DNA of 64,000 bases from Rhizophagus irregularis (lineage: Eukaryota; Glomeromycota; Glomeromycetes; Glomerales; Glomeraceae). Under the pieces are notes generated by a model, which searched no databases, was not told the DNA's origin, and saw only the letters and a list, made by a program, of their open reading frames with translations. A program made the position numbers and the translations under genes. The DNA lies in NCBI RefSeq assembly GCF_026210795.1, contig NC_089447.1:1552501-1616500 (forward strand), read 5' to 3'. Positions 49,785 through 61,646 of the stretch are shown here, piece by piece. Each line of letters opens with the position of its first letter. Position 1 is the stretch's first letter.

Positions 49785-51113
49785 TCATTCCGACACATAC
49801 CGATCAAGCATTTGACGTTTCCTTCTTCGCACTAAATATTCTTCTACTTCTTTTTGAGAAGGTACAGCAACATGTGATACATATTTTTCCGAAGATGAAT
49901 CAATGTCCATTGAATTGTTCTCTAATTGTGAGGTACTCTCTTTTTTCTTTTTTGATTTATCTTTGGGCAATGTTTCATCTGTTATCTCCAACGCCTCAGC
50001 AATTACTAAATTCAAAAATAATAAACCAATTAATTAATTAATAAAATATATATATATATATATATGTATCTTAATCTAATCGATGACAAGAATAATGAAT
50101 TTCATACCTTTATTTTCGATTTCACGTTCATATTCTAACAATGATCCATCCTCTTCATCTCTATACCCATAATAATCTGCATCTACGTTTTTATATAAAT
50201 CAAATCTCGTACGTTTTTGTGGTGAAGGAGCTATTTTTTCAAAATATTAATTTTTTTTAATATATATTAACAAACAGAATAATATTTATTAATTACCTTC
50301 TTGCTCAAATAAATCTCTTACTCCTGGTAAGTCTTTTGCTCTTCCAAAATATCTTTAAATTGAAAAAAAAAAAAGTTAAACTGGTAATTTAATCCAATGT
50401 AATTTAATACCCAAAACATACGTACTTGTAACCTCTATTTCCCGGCACTTCCTTTCCTTCGTGATCCAACATTTTCGGTCCCACTCTCTAATAAATTATT
50501 ATAAAAATCTAAATCTAAATATATTTCAAGGAAATTAATATAAAACATAATAATTGAAACATATACTACTTTATAATCTGGGCCACCTAATCTTTTTATT
50601 TGATCATCCCAATGACTCTTTTCTCTCATTAATTTGTTAATCTCATCATTCAGATCTCTGATCTGATAGTCTGACAGGCCAGCTACACAATCAATATAAT
50701 AAAATAAAATTAAAACCAAATGAACAAATTAAAAATTCTGTGTTCGAAAATAATGAACTTACCGTCCTGAATTTTTGACACTTTTCTAGAAATCTCTCTT
50801 ATAATTTGTTGTCGCCATTTCTCTGCATCTTTTAAATTATTACAGTCTGAAGCCAAATAAGGTCGACGTTCTTTTGGTTTTACTAAACCAAGTTGGACAG
50901 CTTGAGCTTCCCGAAAACGATAAAGCATAGACCTTTAAAATCATAAATGAGAAAATTAGTATAATTATAACCTGTTAAATAATGAACAATTGAAAAAAAA
51001 AACCTACTGAGCTTTTTCTTCATTACGAGCCTTTATGAAGTTTATAAGTACATGATCAGTCAGATAATAACGTTGACCTTTACAATAAAAATAAAATAAA
51101 TTTCATTTACCAT
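49785..51113 (-). CDS. ISY1: Pre-mRNA splicing factor ISY1
   Basis: A component of the NineTeen/Prp19-associated spliceosome that helps control the first catalytic step. The first coding exon is only the ATG (51113-51111, followed by GTAAAT). The second is 23 nt (51030-51008), giving MARNEEKAQ, and joins in phase to [20 protein letters not shown] (from 50932). Later blocks are [60 protein letters not shown] and [19 protein letters not shown], with a Lys/Ser-rich C-terminal region ending [14 protein letters not shown]. About eight exons. The N-terminal block matches ISY1 of other eukaryotes residue for residue in the key positions, which supports the two tiny exons. Confidence 0.93.
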
Positions 51114-51663
51114 TTTTAAATGCTATAATCAAAAGTCGAGTCGAAATTGAAATTTTTAAATGAATACGCAGTAGAATTAGCTCTTTCGAAAATCATCACG
51201 GTTGATGTATGATTTTTAAGATTTCAGCATAATATATTGTCGTACGGAAAACACAGCTTATACATGTGCAGTGAGTCATGTAATCTGTGCCACAAAAAAA
51301 CCAGCATCAACCGGATAGCTTGCACAACATGAAGGGGGTTAAAGCTGTTTTTAGGTTTTTGTCACATTGTCTTTACTTAAAGAAGACGTTCTTTGAACTT
51401 CTTTAGTTTAAGTTATTTATATATTTATAATGTAAAATTTTTTGATTGGCTAAGAATCAATCTCACCTTCACTCACGTTTTTTAAACCTGATATGCTAAT
51501 GATGCTAGTGATCATACGTATCGCTTTACCAACCATAAAATGGATAGTAACTATGATAAGCCTTTTTTTTATGGACTCTTGGTTTCCTTTTTTTTACACA
51601 GGTTTTTTTTTTCTTACCACTTCTTCCTTTCCCTGGGAAATGTTTTGAAAGAGTATTAGTGAA
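51114..51663. promoter_or_regulatory. Divergent upstream region of ISY1 and the SPP1-like gene
   Basis: 550 bp, less AT-rich than most spacers, with long T runs just upstream of the SPP1-like start at 51664. No TATA box was assigned. Confidence 0.4.
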
Positions 51664-54452
51664 ATGTCTCCCGTAGTAGAACTTTTGTTAGAAACTTCAC
51701 AAGACTCCATAAGCCAAATAAAGAATTTGTCAACAAGCGAATATAAACAAGAGAACAAAGAAGAAATGCAGCAACAAAAACAAACAACTTCTTCGTTCAA
51801 CATCATGTCAATGTTGAATCCTGTACCATCACCTTCGTACAAGTCTTCGCTTTCGAAAGTTTCGACTGTAGGATCTCCAGTACAACAAGAAACTCCAACA
51901 CATTTAGTGTTGCCTCCTACTTCTTGTTCCAATACCCAACAATCATATTACAGTTCGGGAAATCTCCCACAATCCCCACAGACTTCGAGCCTTCCTCTAA
52001 ATTTACTATTACCTCCTCCAAACCCAGTTTTTCAAACCCTTTCACCGCCTCCCACTTTTTCGAGCTCTGCCAACACACCAATTAACTTTGGTTATGGCTA
52101 TGGTTTTAACAAACAACAAAGTTTCCCTTTTAATAACGTTACAAATGTGACACCTCTGTCACAAACAAACACTTGTTCTTCACCCTCCTCAATTTCGGTA
52201 ACGAACACGCCAACTACAATACAGCCTTCTTCTCCTTCACTTTTATTAAATAATAACTTATTACAAAATACTTCTCCCACGAATTATAATTCAAGTCCTA
52301 CAAGTATTAACCTTCCTATTTCTCCTACTTCTTTAAGTCTCAATGGACAAGAAAAGGAGGTAATTTCCGTGGAAGAAGGTAATACCTACCACAACGTACA
52401 TGAAAATAACGATAATAATAATACCAACACAAATGTTAGTATTAATACTATTCGTAAAACTTCTATTCCTTCCGTCGATTCTAATGGAATACAATTAGAA
52501 GACTTGTCTAATAATGTTGGAGAATACACTACAAATTCGATACAAGAAGTTGAGTATTTGGAATATAGTCCGACACTACCCTCCACTAATATGGAGATGG
52601 AAGTTGGAGAAGAAACACACTTTGTTTCTGGTTTAGACCAACTGGCTAGTACAGCTCTTAATGAACTTCAAAACATGAAAAGAAAAGAAATGGAAACGAG
52701 TGAAGCCGGATCAGGTGAAGAAGTAAATATTCATTCGGAACAAGAATTTGATTCCCTTCCAGCTTCTCCATTCGTTGAACGTTCCTTCACACCCATAAAG
52801 ACATTTATATCACCGCCATCATATGAAAGTACTACAGGAAGCACGCCTGCTCCTCCTCAAACGGATTCTGAGTTTCCGCAGTATGAATATGATCATGTAT
52901 ATGGAGAAACAACCGAGACTGATAGCGATAGCGGGAGCTTAATAGAAGAAACAATGACTACTAAAGCTGCTAATAAACATGTTGATAAAAAAAATAAAAG
53001 AAAGAAAAGCTTAAAGAATAAAGGAAAAGGAAAAGATCGAGAAATTAAAAATCACAAGTATAAAATAAAACGGGAAGACCATGAAGTAATGTCATCGGAT
53101 GACGATAAACCACGAAAGCGTAAGCCGACGACGAAACGACCGAGATCAGCACCACTAAAAAGGAAAGCTACATCTCAATCAGTTCCTAATAATAATAAGA
53201 AAAAGAGACTTAAAAAATCGGTATCCCCACCACAATTTCGTTCAAGAACTACTTCCAATAACTCAAGCGTTAATAATTCACCTCGTTTACAGCCTCAAAC
53301 TGAGATTAAAATGGTCGATAATGAAATGGGTAATAATCATGTGACCATTAACAAGATCGATCAAAAAATGCAACTTTATTGTATATGTAGATCATCCGAT
53401 GGTGAATCATTTATGATTGAGTGTGACAACTGTGATGAATGGTATCACGGTGCATGTGTAAACATAACACGAGAAGAATCACAGTTGGTTGACAAGTATT
53501 ATTGTCCGAATTGCGCAGGTATGATATAATTTGAGTTTATTATTTAACCATTAGTTATTATTATCTTTAACTAATTAATTCTTTCTCTCTTTTTTTTCCC
53601 CAAAAAAAAAAGAACTAGGGTTCAAAACATCATGGAAACCCGAAAAATGTAAATATCCACCTTGTAAAAAACTTGCAAGGTTTGTAAAAACTAAGTTCTG
53701 TTCAATTAAATGTGGTTTATCATGGAACCGAGAACTTTTGAAAAATGAAGAAAAACTAGCGAAAATGGGAAAGTTATTAAAACAAAAAATCAAGGACAAT
53801 AAAGATAAAAAAAGTCGTGTTAAGCGAAATGTAACAAATCGATCCGGTCAATTAGAAGATGGTGAACAATTGAAAAAAATTTCAAGGCGGAAAAATTCAA
53901 TAAAAAAAGAACTTGAAATTATTGATAAACGTAATAAAGTAGCGGTAAAAGGTTCAGAGAAGTCTCAAAGTGATAGTGAACAAGATGATAGTGATGGATC
54001 AAATCAAGTACCATGCGAATTTGATAAACAGTCTGAAAGTGACGTAAATATTCGTAACGGACAAATCTGTGGATACAATATACGTTTAGATTGGATTGAT
54101 AATTATGTTGAAGAAAAATTTGAAGGTAGTGAAGAAGTTTGTACCACACCGAAAGGAAAATGTAAAAAGCATGGTAGTTGGCAAAAACGACGAAGTATTC
54201 AAATAGAATTAATGAAAACGAATAAGGTTAGTATACATGATAAAGATATATCAATTTTCTTTTGTAAATACTTTCATAAATCTAATATGTTTATTATTAT
54301 TATTATTATATAAAATATAGATTGAAAGACTTGAAGAACTCACTGAACAAAAAAAACTAATCAAAGCACGAATGAAAAAGCGAACTGATATGCAAGATGC
54401 ATTCACAAATCAAACTATCGATCATACAACAAGCAGGAAGAAGAGTAAATAA
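51664..54452 (+). CDS. SPP1: SPP1/CFP1-like PHD-finger protein, probable COMPASS (Set1C) subunit
   Basis: Exons 51664-53518, 53613-54226 and 54321-54452 join in phase to 866 residues. The first about 560 residues are disordered: Ser, Pro, Asn and Thr-rich, then a Lys/Arg-rich stretch (KRKPTTKRPRSAPLKRKATS) that looks like a nuclear signal. A PHD finger follows (about 570-617): LYCICRSSDGESFMIECDNC, DEWYHGACVNI, YYCPNCA, with the Trp expected for H3K4me3 binding. Downstream, KCKYPPCKKLARFVKTKFCS plus CGLSWN is the Cys-rich Spp1/CFP1 segment used for Set1 contact. In yeast Spp1 reads H3K4 methylation. The long N-terminal extension is absent from yeast Spp1 (about 350 residues). No CXXC domain was seen. 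Confidence 0.85.
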
Positions 54453-55911
54453 GAAAATGACATTGTCGGGGGGTGTTCGACTTAAAGTCGATAAATATAT
54501 TATAAATACATACATATACAGTATTAAAACAAAAAGTATATTATAAAAAATGCGATAATAATTGATAAGAATAAACCATTAAAAATCTCTCCATGCAAAA
54601 AAAAGCAAACCGAGAGAACTATTAGAAAAAACGGAATTATTGGTGATGGTTATTTTTCTAGAGTAAAATCAATTTTTTTTTCAAAATTGTAATGTAAATT
54701 TATCTTTCTTTTTTTTTTTTTACTTTTTAGCAGTAGCAAATTGTAAAAAAATTGGATTGTAAATTTGTTTAAAGAAGCAGTATTTTTTTTTTTAAAAAAA
54801 AAATGAATGGTAATCTTAAAATTACACTTCTAAAAAAAAAAAGAAAAAAGAAAAAAAAATTTAAAAAAAAAACGAAATAAAAAAATTAAATTCAATTTGT
54901 ATTTATGCATTACACAACATATTTATTTATTTGATCAAATATGGTTTTGTTTAAAAATTTAAATTAAATCTTAGATAAAAAAAAAACCGTAAAAAAAATC
55001 AACTTTAAACGAGAAATAGAATTTATAATTCGATTCTATAACCGAAAATACCGAATTTGTTGTTACCTAATTAGGTTTAACAAATTAATATAAAAAAAAA
55101 TCTAGTTTGGAAAGAAAGAATTAAAAAATTTCGCCTTCAAAAAAACCCGCCCAACTCTTTAATGATTTTTTCATTGTCGTTTCTCAATATAGTTTAGTCA
55201 TAACTTTTTAATTCATAATTTCGCGAACAAATTTGGTTAAAAAAAATTAATTTACGCGGAGAATTTTTTTCCTCCGGAAAAATAAAAATTGAATTATTTT
55301 ATATTACTAATATATTATTTTCTTTTTAATTCCTAAAAACAACTCGGTAAAGTCTAATACCAAATATAGTAGTACATTTCTTTATAAAAAAAATATATTA
55401 TTATATTTGGTATTTAATTATGTACGAATTCAGTTATTTAAAAAGAGGAAATCTCATAAAGATTTTCTTATATTAGAAGTTAATATAAAGCTGTGTAACA
55501 AATCAGAATTTTTCTATACAATGGATATTTTATTAATAGTTAATAATAGGAAAGTTGATAAAGGAAGTATAAAAAAAAGTATATATACGTAATTATATCC
55601 AAAATTATATAATTAAATAAAGCGTTATTACAATGATAATGATTCAAAAATATAAAATCGCTCCGTTTTTCCCGTATTGAGGCTTACGTAGTGGTTATCG
55701 TAAAGGTATTTTCTTTTATTCTCCGAAAGAAGTTAAAGTATTGTCTTTCAACAATAAATATCTGTTTATAAATACATAATAATTTAATAATAATAACAGA
55801 TAAGGGCAGTGACATTTATTACTTCCACCTCACGTAATATATAAAATCTTCTGTTACACCATATATACTATATTAAGACCTTTTTTTACCCTCACCCTTA
55901 AAATATTTTCA
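54453..55911. other. AT-rich intergenic region
   Basis: About 1.5 kb with many long A and T runs, including a T11A10 dyad at about 54783-54803. An open frame at 55407-55592 has near-random, Lys/Asn/Ile-rich composition and is not called. No gene is recognised. Confidence 0.55.
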
Positions 55912-55919
55912 TATAAATA
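55912..55919 (+). promoter_or_regulatory. Probable TATA box of the kinase gene
   Basis: TATAAATA lies 67 bp before the kinase ATG at 55986 and is followed by CATATTTCCTTCATCATTTAC, a plausible start-site region. Confidence 0.5.
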
Positions 55920-55985
55920 CCCGTTCATATTTCCTTCATCATTTACATTTTTTTTTTATACAAGAATAAATAAACAGTATCAAAT

Positions 55986-57203
55986 ATGAGATCAAAAATA
56001 GGATATTTAGAAATAATTAATAAATCATCAATTTCACAAAGATTTCGAAATTTTACTAGTGGATCAAAACAACTTGATGATTATTTAAAAAGTACTCAAA
56101 AACTTAATCAAGAAAATCTTATAAATTTACCATTATTTTTTATTCCGTATAATGAATTTGATGATATAAAATTATTAAAAAAAGGTGGTGAAGGTATTAT
56201 TTATAAATCAGTATGGAAAATTGGTTTAAATGGTTTGGAACCTGAAATTGTTGCATTAAAAACTTTATTAAATAAATCTGATATGAAAAAATTTATAAAT
56301 GAATTGGATTTACAAACAAAACTTTTTAGTACTTATATTCCTTTAGTTTATGGTGTTACTAAAGATTTTAACAATCATTATATGATTGTAATGGAATATG
56401 CTAAAAATGGTGATTTAAGAAATTATCTTATTAATAATTATAATAATCTTAATTTTGAAGATAAATTACGTATATTAAAAGAAATTATATCTGCTATAAG
56501 AGATATTCATTCTAATGGTTTAATTCATGGTGATATACATCCTGGTAATATATTAAGAAGTAAAAATTCATTCTATGTATCAGATTTAGGTCTATGTCAT
56601 CCATATACTGAGAAAAGAAACAGTAGGATAATTTATGGTATCCCTCCTTATGTTGCTCCTGAAGTTTTTTTAAGTGAACATTATGGTCCTGAAGCTGATA
56701 TTTATGGTTTTAGTATAATTGCTTGGGAAATTCTTAGTGGTAAAAAAGTTTATGATAATTGTCCTTATGATTTTGATTTAATCCAATCAATTACGACTAA
56801 TAATAAAAGACCTCCTCCAATTAATGGTACCCCTTTAGAATTATGGGATTTAATTCAATCTTGTTGGGATAAAGATTATACTAAAAGACCAAAAGCAAAA
56901 GAAATATATACTACATTGGTTAAATGGTTATTATTTGATAAAATTTATATAACTTGGGAGAATGATTTAAAAAATGGAATTACTGAAAATTTTATTTATA
57001 TAACAAATGACTTTGATGATGATTTCTTGAGTATTGATAATATTAATAATAGTAATAAAGTTACTGGTTCAACACTTTCTATTCATGATAGAATTCTTAC
57101 TGGTAAAACTACTAGTAGTATAATTAGCAATAATTCTTCTCCTGAAAATGATGATTATGTATCAATGCAAATTGATCTTGTCATTCCCAATAATTTAAGT
57201 TAG
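55986..57203 (+). CDS. TKL-like protein kinase with altered catalytic motifs
   Basis: A single-exon frame of 405 residues. The kinase domain spans about 58-320: glycine loop KKGGEGIIYK (66-75), ATP-anchoring Lys92 (VALKTLL), glutamate-bearing helix (ELDLQTKL), hinge VMEYAKNGDLRNYL, catalytic loop HGDIHPGN (181-188), metal-binding DLG (200-202) and PEVF after the activation segment. The usual HRD is HGD and DFG is DLG. The catalytic Asp183, Asn188 and Asp200 are kept, so it is probably active. The layout (NEFDDIKLLKKGGEG, HGDIHPGNIL, WEILSGKKVY, LIQSCWDKDYTKRP) matches the very large kinase family expanded in arbuscular mycorrhizal fungi. A short N-terminal and a Ser/Asn-rich C-terminal tail have no known domain. 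Target unknown. Confidence 0.9.
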   Translation: MRSKIGYLEIINKSSISQRFRNFTSGSKQLDDYLKSTQKLNQENLINLPLFFIPYNEFDDIKLLKKGGEGIIYKSVWKIGLNGLEPEIVALKTLLNKSDMKKFINELDLQTKLFSTYIPLVYGVTKDFNNHYMIVMEYAKNGDLRNYLINNYNNLNFEDKLRILKEIISAIRDIHSNGLIHGDIHPGNILRSKNSFYVSDLGLCHPYTEKRNSRIIYGIPPYVAPEVFLSEHYGPEADIYGFSIIAWEILSGKKVYDNCPYDFDLIQSITTNNKRPPPINGTPLELWDLIQSCWDKDYTKRPKAKEIYTTLVKWLLFDKIYITWENDLKNGITENFIYITNDFDDDFLSIDNINNSNKVTGSTLSIHDRILTGKTTSSIISNNSSPENDDYVSMQIDLVIPNNLS

Positions 57204-57356
57204 TAATTATTTACGTAAAAAATGTAATATAATTAACTTGAAATTTCCATTAAAATTTGCTTACAAAAAAATTTAAATGATTCAAAGTTTATTTGCTGAA
57301 ATTAAAATTATTACATAATTATTTCAAAAAAAAAAAAGTATAAATGAATATTCTCT

Positions 57357-59667
57357 TTAAAGAGATTTCTTACTAATCCATCTATTAAAGAAATCTAAAC
57401 TGGCTGACGCTTGGTCATAAGGAACCATATGGCCTGCTTCAAATACGCGCAAGAATGTTAATCCATTGTGAGACCTGACATATCCTGCATGAGAGGATGT
57501 TTTTTCCGTAATCCATTTTGTATCTTCTGCTGCATTAAATCCTTCTTTGTATTCCCATTCCAATTCTCTAACCCAAGCTTCATTTCCATACCAATTACAA
57601 ATAAAATCAGCATCACTAAAGAAAGGGAAAAAATATTTTATTAGCCAAATAAATAGTTGGTTAACTTTTCAATTATTGAACATAATTTGACATAATACTT
57701 ACCCTGCATATACTAATACATCTATGTTTGATTTTAACAATTCTGGAATAAGAAGATGGAATGGTCTCATCCTAAAAATTAAGAAATAAAATCAGAATAA
57801 ACGAAACGTTTATTTTTTAACATGAAATTAAATCATTTCAAATTTATTTACCAGTCTCCTGACATTTGAAAAGCAAAATTGATTTGCATATTACAACTCC
57901 TACAATAAATTTGCAAAAATGGAAAAATTTTTAAATAAATTATTAAAATATTTTAATATTTTTTTTTTCAAATAAGTTATACTTACTCATATTTGACTTC
58001 ATCGCTGACACCTAATTCATTCTTGACCTCAGGAAGATTGGAGTACTTTTCAATGGCTTTAAGGATTGGATAACACAATTGGCCTCCTTCACATTCAACT
58101 CTAACGTCATAAGGATTTTGTCCGGAAGCTTGATAAGGTTGAATCATTTTATTGTTACAATACATTGAAGCCGGAAGACAAGTAAAGACACTAGGTCTCT
58201 CATAACAATTGCTAATCATCTTAGCACATTTAGGATACGCTTCAGCCATACTGTCGCAGGTATCTTGATCCAAAACTGGCTTATATGTGTTATTACATGC
58301 CATCTAAACAAAAACATCATAAGTTTAAATCATCAAAAGTTACAAAAAAAAAGAAGAGAAAAAAAAAAGGTAAGTTACCTTTGGGTAATATTCATATTGA
58401 ACCAGTGGATCGACAAGACCATTGCCTATTAAAACTGATTCAAGATTGATATGTAAAAGATCCTGTAATCCCTCTGGCCTTGAAAGAACCCACGATGAAG
58501 TTCCTTTATTATTGTTGTTAATCTCGGCGGCAATAGCAGGAATGTAATGACCAGCGTATCTATTGGTAAAGAAATTGTAAAATATAAATAAATATCAGAT
58601 GTTATAATATTCGTAACACACGCAATTGTTACTTACGATTCACCAGCAATATGGAAATCCAAATTTGCGAATTGGTTGAATTCTTTGTAAAAGATTTGAA
58701 GGAAAGCGTAAACATCAGTTGCTGCAGCAAGTGTACTAGATACTCCATCTCCATAAGAGTAACCAACATTTATAGGCTACAAGTGATAATATAATAATTA
58801 ATTATATTATCGAATGTAATTTAACTTATAAACAAAGCATAACAAAAATTCATACTTGATCCAGGAATAAAACACTAGCATTGTTATTCCATGAATGTTC
58901 ATTCCAAACCGTAGAAGCTCCGTCTTCAGTAACAGCACATGGTCCAAGTTCAAAATACAAACCAGTCAAAGAAGAACATCTAATTGTATAGAAATAAATA
59001 CTTGTTCAACCAGAGAAATCACATTGTATTACGATAAAATAAAAAAATGATCATTTTAATAACATACCCTGGACCTCCATTAAGCTAATCAAAGAAATTA
59101 AATGAAGAAACAATAAGTTAATTAAAAAAATAAAAAACTTTGATATATAAATCGTTTACAAAAATACGAACCCAAAGAACAACAGGATCTTCTTTAGGAT
59201 TATCCCTTGATTCAAAGAACCAAAAGAAGAAATGTTTTTTACTTCCAACATCAAGATATCCGGAATACTAATAAAGAATTTATTTAACTATTTAATCAAA
59301 TTTTATTATTCTTTTCTCAACGGCAACGAAAAAAAAAACAAACCTGTTTAACAGTAGAATCACAAATTTTTGGTTCTTTTAATTTGATTTCATAGTCGGG
59401 AAAAGCTTCATGAGATAAAACTTTAACCCAACCATCATCGGATTTATCTTGTTTATTATTCCATTTATTATGAACAAATTTATTGACAGTATCTTCCAAT
59501 ATTTGTTCAGCCTTATCACCTAACCAATTACCAGTTTCTAAAAGAAATTCTTCTTGATTCAAAAGTTGAGCTTGAACCAAAGTGCTCAAACCAAATAATA
59601 TACTAAAAAACACTACAATAGATATCATAAAAAAAAAACGCGGCTTATTCGCGTATTTATTGGCCAT
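57357..59667 (-). CDS. PRC1: Serine carboxypeptidase, carboxypeptidase Y type
   Basis: A vacuolar serine exopeptidase of family S10. ATG 59667 opens a basic segment and a hydrophobic signal peptide ([19 protein letters not shown]), then a propeptide-like region. Mature landmarks are [50 protein letters not shown], the nucleophile serine in [32 protein letters not shown], the catalytic Asp region [19 protein letters not shown] and the catalytic His in [11 protein letters not shown]. Cysteines in the insertion domain are as in CPY. About nine exons; roughly 530-550 residues, as expected for a preproenzyme. All three catalytic residues are present. It is convergent with the kinase gene, 153 bp apart. 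Confidence 0.95.
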
Positions 59668-60266
59668 ATTTTACTAATATTTAACAAATTCGTAACAAAA
59701 GAGAATTATATTTTTCAATGAAAAAGATAACCTATTTATGCATAAGGATAACATTTCAAAATGAGCGACTATAATAAAGTTTTTTTTTGTTTTTTTTCGT
59801 TACACTACGTAGGCGCGTAGGCGTAAATTTTGTTTTCGAACTAATCATTCAAAAGAAAACTAAAGTAAAAAAAGTAAAGAATGTCACTGCAGACTGTTAA
59901 AAAAAGTGTATTGTTTAAATATTTGTACCATTATTTGTGTAATCAAATACTTTTTGGGCGTTCAATCGGGAAAAAAATTACAAATCCACCGAAAATTTGG
60001 TTTGTACCCCGCAGCAAAAAATTAATACATGATTATTTCTATAAACCATTCTTAATTACAATTAAAATTTTTTTTAAAAAAAAAATAAGCATAAAAAAAA
60101 ATAAATAAATAAATAAAAATCTTAAAAAAAAAAAAGTTCTATTAGTTATTAAATTAAAATAATTTCATAGTGCGGAATCTCTATAAATAGAAATTGCAAT
60201 AATAATAATAACAATAATAGATTTATCCGATAACAAAACATTCGTTTATATTTATTGAATAACTTT
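59668..60266. other. CPY upstream region and 3' flank of the membrane-protein gene
   Basis: AT-rich. GTAGGCGCGTAGGCG near 59808-59822 is a small GC-rich direct repeat (TAGGCG twice) and may be a promoter element of CPY. A T8A10 dyad lies at about 60068-60085. The open frame at 59881-60108 is Lys/Ile-rich and is not called. Confidence 0.45.
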
Positions 60267-61646
60267 TCATTCCAAAGTTGCATCAAGAATTATTTCATCA
60301 TCTTGTCTTACGTTTTTAAAAACTGGTTTTACTATTCTGTACATAGGAGATAATGTTAATTCTTCTACTTCAGTTTCTACGATTTTTGTGATCTTGCCAG
60401 TTTTTTCTGATTGAGCATTTTGAACATTTTGAACAGGTTTAATGTTTTGTACCGGTTGAAAATTTGAATAATCATTCGTTTCTTTGTTGCGTGAATATGT
60501 GTGTCTATTTGACCTCTTTGATTGAACTTTAGAATCTAATTTTGGCGTTGTTGACGTTGTTCGTGTTAAATCCCATTTATAACGTGCTTCTGAAGGCATT
60601 GTCGAATTTAATTGTGGTATTGTCCGTGAAGAAGGTGTTAAATCCAACTGCGATAATGGACCTTTTTTTGAATTTAATTTTGGAGGAGATGTTAAATCTA
60701 ACTGCGGCAATTTTTGTCGGGATAAATCCTTTAAATCTGGTTGAGACTTTGACATTGATTTTCGTAATAAATTCTCTTTTGAATTTGTTTCTCTAGGGAG
60801 TGTAGTTGTTTGTAATGAATTCTTTAAATCTGTTTGTGACTTTGATAAAGTTTTTCTTAATGGATCCTTTTTTAAATTTGTTTCTCTAGGGATAGTAGTT
60901 GTTCGAAATTTGTTAAAATCTGGTTGTGACTTTGATAATGTTTTTCTTAATGAATCCTCTTTTAAATTTGTTTCTCTAGGGATATTAGTTGTTCGTGATA
61001 AATTGTTAAAATCTGGTTGTGACTTTGATAATGATTTTTGTAATGAATTTAATGAATCATTATTTGAATTTGTTCCAGTAGGGAATGATAAATCTGATGA
61101 TGAATCAATTATAGGGGAAGATATAGATGATGATGTATTTGTAGATTCATTATTAAGTAATAAATTTAACAATGACAATCGTATTGGTTCTACTTTAAAA
61201 TCATCATTTCTTAATGGTGAGGGAGGAGGAGGAGGAGGTACTTTAAATGGTTTAAACATTAAAGAATCTTTTAAAGTAGAAATTTTATTATCATGTCTCG
61301 TATTATTTTTAAAAGAAACCGAACTTCTTTCTGAACTAAGAACAGTAGATACATTTTCTCTTGGAGAAGAGAATGAAGAACTTTTCCTTAAAGGTTGTAA
61401 AACTTTTTGTGTCACTTCCTTTAATTCTCCGAGATGATCTGCCGCAGTTTTTTTAGGTGTATTATTCATTTCTCCCATTTCTACTACTGACTCGAGAACA
61501 CTTTCAGAATCCGTTCTTCTTCTTCTTCTTCTTCTTCTTCTTCTTTTATATATAATCCGTCCAGTATAAACGATTGCACCAATTAAAATAACAACAACTC
61601 CGATTGTTATATCAACATATACTGTCTTATTATCGGTAGTTGCCAT
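60267..61646 (-). CDS. Single-pass membrane protein with poly-Arg stop-transfer and 31-residue repeats, function unknown
   Basis: A single-exon frame of 459 residues that I do not recognise. A hydrophobic segment (VDITIGVVVILIGAIVY, about 11-30) is directly followed by a run of Arg/Lys, so the N terminus should face outward or the lumen and the long remainder the cytosol. The cytosolic part is disordered: a Pro run, then Ser/Asn-rich sequence, then about four copies of a 31-residue unit of LSKSQPDFNNLSRTTNIPRE type (DNA about 60730-61040), then a shorter block of PQLDLTSPPKLNSK type. The C terminus is more ordinary (VEELTLSPMYRIVKPVFKNV). Many Ser/Thr-Pro and Arg-x-x-Ser sites suggest phosphorylation. 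It may be a cell-surface or endomembrane adaptor; this is inference only. Confidence 0.75.
   Translation of the reverse strand: MATTDNKTVYVDITIGVVVILIGAIVYTGRIIYKRRRRRRRRRRTDSESVLESVVEMGEMNNTPKKTAADHLGELKEVTQKVLQPLRKSSSFSSPRENVSTVLSSERSSVSFKNNTRHDNKISTLKDSLMFKPFKVPPPPPPSPLRNDDFKVEPIRLSLLNLLLNNESTNTSSSISSPIIDSSSDLSFPTGTNSNNDSLNSLQKSLSKSQPDFNNLSRTTNIPRETNLKEDSLRKTLSKSQPDFNKFRTTTIPRETNLKKDPLRKTLSKSQTDLKNSLQTTTLPRETNSKENLLRKSMSKSQPDLKDLSRQKLPQLDLTSPPKLNSKKGPLSQLDLTPSSRTIPQLNSTMPSEARYKWDLTRTTSTTPKLDSKVQSKRSNRHTYSRNKETNDYSNFQPVQNIKPVQNVQNAQSEKTGKITKIVETEVEELTLSPMYRIVKPVFKNVRQDDEIILDATLE

Noticed and set aside
55407-55592. Open frame upstream of the kinase
   Set aside because: Short, Lys/Asn/Ile-rich and without a splice partner; chance frame in AT-rich DNA.
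59881-60108. Open frame on the plus strand between CPY and the membrane-protein gene
   Set aside because: Composition is Lys/Ile/Phe-rich as expected from translated AT-rich DNA, with no conserved motif; it lies in the CPY promoter region.
60542-61437. Plus-strand frames opposite the membrane protein
   Set aside because: They are antisense shadows whose repeats mirror the minus-strand 31-residue units.
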